From contig JASFTV010000139.1 in NCBI GenBank assembly GCA_050050615.1, positions 1 through 8,581 on the forward strand: a stretch of 8,581 nucleotides of DNA. The letters are read 5' to 3'. This stretch comes from JASFTV01 sp050050615. Its GTDB lineage: Bacteria; Desulfobacterota; DSM-4660; Desulfatiglandales; HGW-15. The position numbers and the translations under genes are program-made. Shown here in pieces: positions 4,341 through 8,581 of this stretch (position 1 is the first letter of the stretch; every line of letters begins with the position of its first letter). Below the pieces are notes generated by a model. That model was given only the letters and a program-made list of their open reading frames with translations, was not told the DNA's origin and made no database searches.

Positions 4341-6414
4341 CGGGCCTTATTCTGCATCCGATCCCTTTGAGGTTTGGGGTGCCGAACGCCTTTCCCACTT
4401 TTTCCGCGGAGGTGAGAATGTTGAAATTGGATTTTTCCCAATCATATAAAGACTCGGGTTTTCCTTCTGGAAACCACCATCCGTATGCGCTATTGATCAC
4501 TCTCGGGTGAATCCTGTCTGTGATATGGGCGATCTGGTTGACCGACCCCTTCCTGGTCTCAATGACCACTTCATCCCCATCAAGGATACCATATGCGGCC
4601 GCCGTATCAGGATGAATCTCTGTTTTGGGATGAGGCCTGTGTTTTCTTAAACGCTCCACCCATCGGTACGAGGAATGAAGATAGTAGCGACTTTTGCAAC
4701 TGGTTAAAACCAGGGGGTAGTCAGGATCATCCTCCTCTGGGAGACCCGTGAACTCGGGCAAAGGTGGTAGCCCGAACGCCTCAGCCTGGGTCAAGAAAAG
4801 CTCCACCTTGCCGGTAGGTGTTTTGAATCCAGAGTCAAGATACTTTTGAAATTCGTCTGGGCCCTTGAGATATCCCTGCTCTACAAACTCGGTGTAAGTC
4901 AGCCCGGCCGGTTTCAGCACCTCTTCTAAAAGGGCTTCATAGTTATCGTACCAGTACTCTCCAGGCGTGAGCGCCTTGCCCAGTTCATTGATTATTTTCA
5001 GATCAGGCCAGCACGCTTCAGGCGGATCGACCACCTTGGGCCGGGCCAGGATATAACCATGACCCAGACCGTAATGTCCGATATCGTTAAACTCAAAGGT
5101 TGTTGCAGCTGGCAGAACCACATCGGCCAACATGGCTGTTGGCGTCATGAAGATATCTGAGACCGCCAAGAAGTCGAGCTTCATCAGGGCGTCAAAGGTC
5201 ATCCGGCTGTCCGCATAGGCGAGCAGCGGGTTAGCCCCTTGAAAGTAGGCCCCTTTGACAGGGTAGGGGATCTCTTCGAGCAGCGCCTTTCTAAAGTAAG
5301 CCGGAGGCACGGTCATCATTCTGGGGATGGTATGATGAAATGCGTGGAGCATCTCTTTTCTTTTTGATGGCAGGAGTTTCGATCGGACGAACTTACCCAA
5401 GCTCAGGACACTGGGCTCACTTGCCTGTATGTTCCCACCAGGAACATCGAGATTTCCGGAGATGGCCATGAGGCAAAGGAGCGCTCTCACTGTGTCAAAG
5501 GTGTTGATATTCTGCTCAATGGGATTGCCCCACTGGATGGCAGCCGGCTGGGAGGTGGCATAGAACCTGGCGGCCTCTCGAATAAGATCAGGAGGCACCC
5601 AAGTCACACCGGACATCCTTTCCGGAGTATAGTCCTTTACATGCGCGGCCAGTTCATTGAAACCATAGGTCCAATTCTCGACGAATGCCTTATCCCAGAG
5701 TTCTTCTTCAATGATGACGTTGAGAAAGGCCAGAGCGAGGGCGTTGTCAGTGCCGGGTCTTAATTGGAGCCAGATTCTTGCTCTCTCTGCCAATGCGGTT
5801 CTTCTCGGATCGACGACAATGAGTTCCGTTCTATTTCTAATCTGTTGAAAGAGGAGACTGCAAATCTGACCCTCCTCATTCGTGCTCGCAGGATTGCTTG
5901 CCCACAGCATCAGCGCTTTGCTCTGGCGGTGGAGATCCACCACAGGATAGAAGCCGCAGGTATGGAGGCCACTCACCTCGCGGGGTGCATGACAGACGTC
6001 CTGGACCCCGATGACATTGGGAGAACCAAAAATTGTGGCCAGTCGTGTCAGACCAAAAAGATCAAGCCCTTTGGGCATCCCCTGACCAAAGACCACCGCT
6101 TTGGCGCCATACTCGTCTCTTATTTTGCCCAAGTTGTCGCCAATCAGTTGTATCGCATCGGACCAAGAGAGTCTCTGCCACTTACCCTTTCCTCTTTCCC
6201 CCGTTCTTTTCAGGGGGTGGGTCAGTCGACCAGGATGGCTAAGCCGATCAGCCGAGGCCAATCCTTTGGGACACACGTAGCCTTTGTTCAAAAAGCCGTC
6301 CGGGTCCCCTTTGATTTTTTCAATCTTGCCATTCTCAACCCCCACCAGCAGTGCACAGCCGCCGTGATCCATTCTTGAACAATGGGTCTTGACCCAGCGA
6401 ATATTGTCCGCCAT
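4336..6414 (-). CDS. Molybdopterin (bis-MGD) oxidoreductase with atypical N-terminal [4Fe-4S] motif, cytoplasmic
   Basis: Member of the DMSO reductase/formate dehydrogenase superfamily, 692 residues; substrate unknown. An N-terminal cluster domain covers about residues 5-60, then come the molybdopterin oxidoreductase body (about 60-480) and a C-terminal dinucleotide-binding domain (about 565-690). Cofactor-site features include WASNPASTNEEG (171-182), VDPRRTALAERA (201-212), LRPGTDNALALAF (218-230), GNLDVPGGN (320-328) and ADVVLPAATTFE (430-441). Cys141 in DVCHAP sits where the protein ligand to Mo or W is found in formate dehydrogenases. The cluster motif is C12-x3-D16-x3-C20-x27-C48, with Asp at a position usually Cys. 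No Tat or Sec signal is present, so it is cytoplasmic. No electron-transfer subunit is adjacent in the window. It starts 60 bp after the uvrB stop and may be co-transcribed with it. The Shine-Dalgarno is weak (GGGC about 7 bases before the ATG). It could act on formate, thiosulfate-like or hydratase-type substrates; I cannot choose among them. Confidence 0.93.
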   Translation of the reverse strand: MADNIRWVKTHCSRMDHGGCALLVGVENGKIEKIKGDPDGFLNKGYVCPKGLASADRLSHPGRLTHPLKRTGERGKGKWQRLSWSDAIQLIGDNLGKIRDEYGAKAVVFGQGMPKGLDLFGLTRLATIFGSPNVIGVQDVCHAPREVSGLHTCGFYPVVDLHRQSKALMLWASNPASTNEEGQICSLLFQQIRNRTELIVVDPRRTALAERARIWLQLRPGTDNALALAFLNVIIEEELWDKAFVENWTYGFNELAAHVKDYTPERMSGVTWVPPDLIREAARFYATSQPAAIQWGNPIEQNINTFDTVRALLCLMAISGNLDVPGGNIQASEPSVLSLGKFVRSKLLPSKRKEMLHAFHHTIPRMMTVPPAYFRKALLEEIPYPVKGAYFQGANPLLAYADSRMTFDALMKLDFLAVSDIFMTPTAMLADVVLPAATTFEFNDIGHYGLGHGYILARPKVVDPPEACWPDLKIINELGKALTPGEYWYDNYEALLEEVLKPAGLTYTEFVEQGYLKGPDEFQKYLDSGFKTPTGKVELFLTQAEAFGLPPLPEFTGLPEEDDPDYPLVLTSCKSRYYLHSSYRWVERLRKHRPHPKTEIHPDTAAAYGILDGDEVVIETRKGSVNQIAHITDRIHPRVINSAYGWWFPEGKPESLYDWEKSNFNILTSAEKVGKAFGTPNLKGIGCRIRPV

Positions 6415-6474
6415 AGTTCTGCCCTTTTTTTGTAAGCACGACGGGAAAGGGACCGCTCTCGCCTTTCAATGCCG

Positions 6475-8463
6475 TCAGCCTAAGATATCCAGTTCTCTTT
6501 CCTCCAACGCCTTGATCTCATCTCTGAAGCGTGCCGCTTCTTCGAATTCCATTCTCTTTGCAGCATCCATCATCTTTTTATGAAGCTGTTTGATCCTTCT
6601 CTGAATACGCTCAGGAGGGAGATATATGACTTCCCTATCGGCGATGGTCGGCACCGTGACATAATCAGCCTCATAGGGTGAGGCGAGGATATCATCAATC
6701 CCCTTCTGAATGGATGCGGGGGTAATACTATTTGCTTCGTTGTATTCGAGCTGCAATTGACGGCGCCGGTTGCTTTCCTCAATGGCTCTTGCCATGGAGC
6801 CTGTGATCTCATCGGCGTAAAGAATAACCAAGCCGTTCACATTCCTGGCTGCCCGACCACACGTCTGAATCAGGGACCTCTCTGAACGGAGAAATCCTTC
6901 CTTGTCTGCGTCGAGGATAGCAACCAGGGACACCTCAGGCAGGTCAAGTCCTTCCCTTAAGAGATTGATGCCGACCAGGACGTCGAAAATCCCTAGCCGG
7001 AGATCTCTGATGATAGCCGTTCTTTCAATGGTCTTGATATCCGAGTGAAGATATCGAACTTGGATGCCCAGCTCGGCGTAATAGTCGGTAAGATCCTCCG
7101 CCATACTTTTGGTCAGGGTGGTTACAAGAACGCGTTCGTTTTTTTCCACGTGCTCCCTTATCCAGCCCAGAAGGTCATCCACCTGGTTTGTGGCTGGCCG
7201 GACGATGATCCCGGGGTCTGCGAGGCCCGTCGGCCTTACGATCTGTTCGGAAACCATCTCCGCCTTTTCCAGTTCATAGGGGCCAGGTGTGGCTGAGACG
7301 TAAATGACCTGATTGGCCCTTTCTTCGAACTCTTCGAACCTGAGCGGCCTGTTGTCCAATGCAGAAGGCAGACGAAAGCCATAATCCACAAGGGTCTGTT
7401 TCCTTGAACGGTCTCCATTGTACATGCCGTTCAACTGGGGAATTGCAATGTGACTTTCATCGATAATGACAAGGAAGTTCTTGGGAAAGTAGTCCAAGAG
7501 GGTTGGAGGCGGTTCCCCGGGAGCCCGTCCGGTAAGGTGCCTGGAGTAGTTTTCGATGCCGTGGCAGTATCCTACCTCTAGCATCATCTCCAAGTCAAAG
7601 AGCGTGCGCTCCTCAATCCGCTGGGCCTCTATGAGCTTGTTTTGTGAACGGAAGAACGCTATCCGCTCCTTAAGCTCTTCTCTAATTTGGCGTATCGCTT
7701 TCTCTCGTATATCCACCGTGGTTACATAATGGGTTGCTGGATAGATGGTGATGCGATTTAGCTCTTTGGTCACCCTGCCTGTTAACGGATCAATCTCTTG
7801 AATGGCTTCGATCACATCTCCGAAAAAGTTGATCCGGACAGCCCGGTCTTCCTCATGCACGGGATAGATATCGACCACGTCGCCCCGGACTCGGAAATGG
7901 CCCCGGGAGAAGTCATAATCGCCCCGTTCATAATGGATTTCCACCAGTTTTTTCAGGGTATCCTCCCGGGAGATGATGTTCTCTTTTTCCAAGTACAGAA
8001 GCATGTTGTGATAGGCCTCAGGGGAACCAAGCCCGTAGATACAGGAAACACTGGCTACGATGATCACATTGTCCCTGTCTAGAAGGGAGCGGGTGGCTGA
8101 ATGGCGCATTTTGTCGATCTGCTCGTTGATATGGGCATCTTTTTGAATGTAAGTATCGGACTGGGGGATGTAGGCCTCCGGTTGGTAGTAGTCGTAGTAG
8201 CTCACAAAATATTCGACTGCATCGTGAGGGAAGAACTTCTTCAACTCGCCATATAGCTGAGCGGCCAAGGTCTTGTTGGGAGCAATGATAAGGGTGGGTT
8301 TTTTGACACGGGCAATGACATGGGCCATGGTAAAGGTCTTGCCTGATCCCGTGACGCCGAGCAGCACCTGATGCTTGAGGCCCTCATTGACGCCCCCGGC
8401 AAGGTCTTCAATGGCATGGGGCTGATCCCCGCAAGGTTTTAGCTCGGTTACCAGTTCAAACAT
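6475..8463 (-). CDS. uvrB: Excinuclease ABC subunit B (UvrB)
   Basis: UvrB is the damage-verifying, helicase-like ATPase of nucleotide excision repair; it is loaded on DNA by UvrA and recruits UvrC. The protein has 662 residues against about 670 in E. coli, so it is complete. Walker A is GVTGSGKT (36-43) and the DNA-clamping beta-hairpin contains YYDYYQPEAYIP (89-100). The DEAD-box-like DESH is at 335-338, VSATPGPYE (389-397) follows, and motif VI is QTCGRAARN (533-541), with Cys where E. coli has Ile. A C-terminal UVR helical hairpin (about 622-656, EFEEAARFRDEIKALE) is the site that contacts UvrC. The ATG at 8463 is the first start after an in-frame stop and fits the family's N-terminus (FELVTELKPCGDQPHAI), although no clear Shine-Dalgarno is seen. 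No LexA-type box was recognised in the 118 bp upstream. The molybdoenzyme gene follows after 60 bp on the same strand. Confidence 0.98.
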   Translation of the reverse strand: MFELVTELKPCGDQPHAIEDLAGGVNEGLKHQVLLGVTGSGKTFTMAHVIARVKKPTLIIAPNKTLAAQLYGELKKFFPHDAVEYFVSYYDYYQPEAYIPQSDTYIQKDAHINEQIDKMRHSATRSLLDRDNVIIVASVSCIYGLGSPEAYHNMLLYLEKENIISREDTLKKLVEIHYERGDYDFSRGHFRVRGDVVDIYPVHEEDRAVRINFFGDVIEAIQEIDPLTGRVTKELNRITIYPATHYVTTVDIREKAIRQIREELKERIAFFRSQNKLIEAQRIEERTLFDLEMMLEVGYCHGIENYSRHLTGRAPGEPPPTLLDYFPKNFLVIIDESHIAIPQLNGMYNGDRSRKQTLVDYGFRLPSALDNRPLRFEEFEERANQVIYVSATPGPYELEKAEMVSEQIVRPTGLADPGIIVRPATNQVDDLLGWIREHVEKNERVLVTTLTKSMAEDLTDYYAELGIQVRYLHSDIKTIERTAIIRDLRLGIFDVLVGINLLREGLDLPEVSLVAILDADKEGFLRSERSLIQTCGRAARNVNGLVILYADEITGSMARAIEESNRRRQLQLEYNEANSITPASIQKGIDDILASPYEADYVTVPTIADREVIYLPPERIQRRIKQLHKKMMDAAKRMEFEEAARFRDEIKALEERELDILG

Positions 8464-8533
8464 TGTAGATGGTGTGAACTAAAGTGCCTAAGATGTTTAA
8501 AGTGAGCTCAAGTTAAGGACAAGTGGCCTTTTA

Positions 8534-8580
8534 GCTTGGTAATTCCCTGGAGCTTGTCGGAATGAAGTGGAATTACCAGC
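8534..8580. repeat. Long inverted repeat upstream of uvrB, at the window edge
   Basis: GCTTGGTAATTCC (8534-8546) and GGAATTACCAGC (8569-8580) form arms of 12 pairs with one bulged T, around a 22-base centre. The centre also carries GGAAT repeated (8559-8563 and again from 8569). No T-run follows on the minus strand, and the plus-strand continuation is cut off. It may be a terminator of a gene outside the window, a palindromic repeat, or a regulatory structure for uvrB. The rest of 8464-8533 shows no clear promoter. Confidence 0.4.
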
Positions 8581-8581
8581 G

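Noticed and set aside
5764..6378. 204-residue open frame on the plus strand
   Set aside because: It lies entirely antisense to the molybdoenzyme gene, whose cofactor motifs are all in the minus frame; the antisense translation shows no recognisable domain.
6415..6474. AAAGG/CCTTT pairing and A-run as a uvrB terminator
   Set aside because: The stem is short and AT-rich, and on the minus strand it is followed by an A-run, not a T-run.

Overview
The window looks like ordinary chromosome from an anaerobic bacterium, most likely a Desulfobacterota (former Deltaproteobacteria) lineage. This assignment is inference. It rests on a cytoplasmic molybdopterin oxidoreductase, a thioredoxin-fold/thioredoxin reductase fusion, and two conserved-looking proteins of unknown function that resemble proteins I associate with that group. 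No phage, insertion sequence, CRISPR array, tRNA or rRNA gene was seen.

Layout from left to right. (1) Positions 1-795, minus strand: the N-terminal 265 residues of class II lysyl-tRNA synthetase (lysS); its 3' end lies beyond the left edge. (2) Positions 796-1042: a divergent intergenic region with a perfect 19-bp dyad, an imperfect inverted repeat and a good sigma70-type promoter firing rightward. (3) Positions 1043-2390, plus strand: a two-gene operon of unknown function, a 353-residue helical cytoplasmic protein followed after one base by a 94-residue protein with a CxxC-x8-CxxC motif. (4) Positions 2412-4070, minus strand: a 552-residue flavoprotein with an AhpF-type double thioredoxin-fold N-terminus and a TrxB-type reductase C-terminus. 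(5) Positions 4071-4335: an intergenic region rich in secondary structure, with a very stable GC-rich hairpin and a separate palindromic block ending in a terminator-like stem and T-run. (6) Positions 4336-6414, minus strand: a 692-residue molybdopterin/[4Fe-4S] oxidoreductase with an unusual N-terminal cluster motif, in which one cysteine position appears to be aspartate. (7) Positions 6475-8463, minus strand: uvrB, complete. (8) Positions 8464-8581: the uvrB upstream region with a long inverted repeat near the right edge.

uvrB and the molybdoenzyme gene are co-directional, 60 bp apart, and could share a transcript. The flavoprotein gene follows on the same strand after 265 bp but has its own strong ribosome binding site. 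The plus-strand pair converges on the flavoprotein gene with 21 bp between stop codons. LysS and UvrB are housekeeping enzymes. The most interesting items are the molybdoenzyme cluster motif, the unknown gene pair (whose start is best placed downstream of the longest reading frame), and the structured intergenic block at about 4235-4340. I did not find convincing evidence of a new defence or mobile system.
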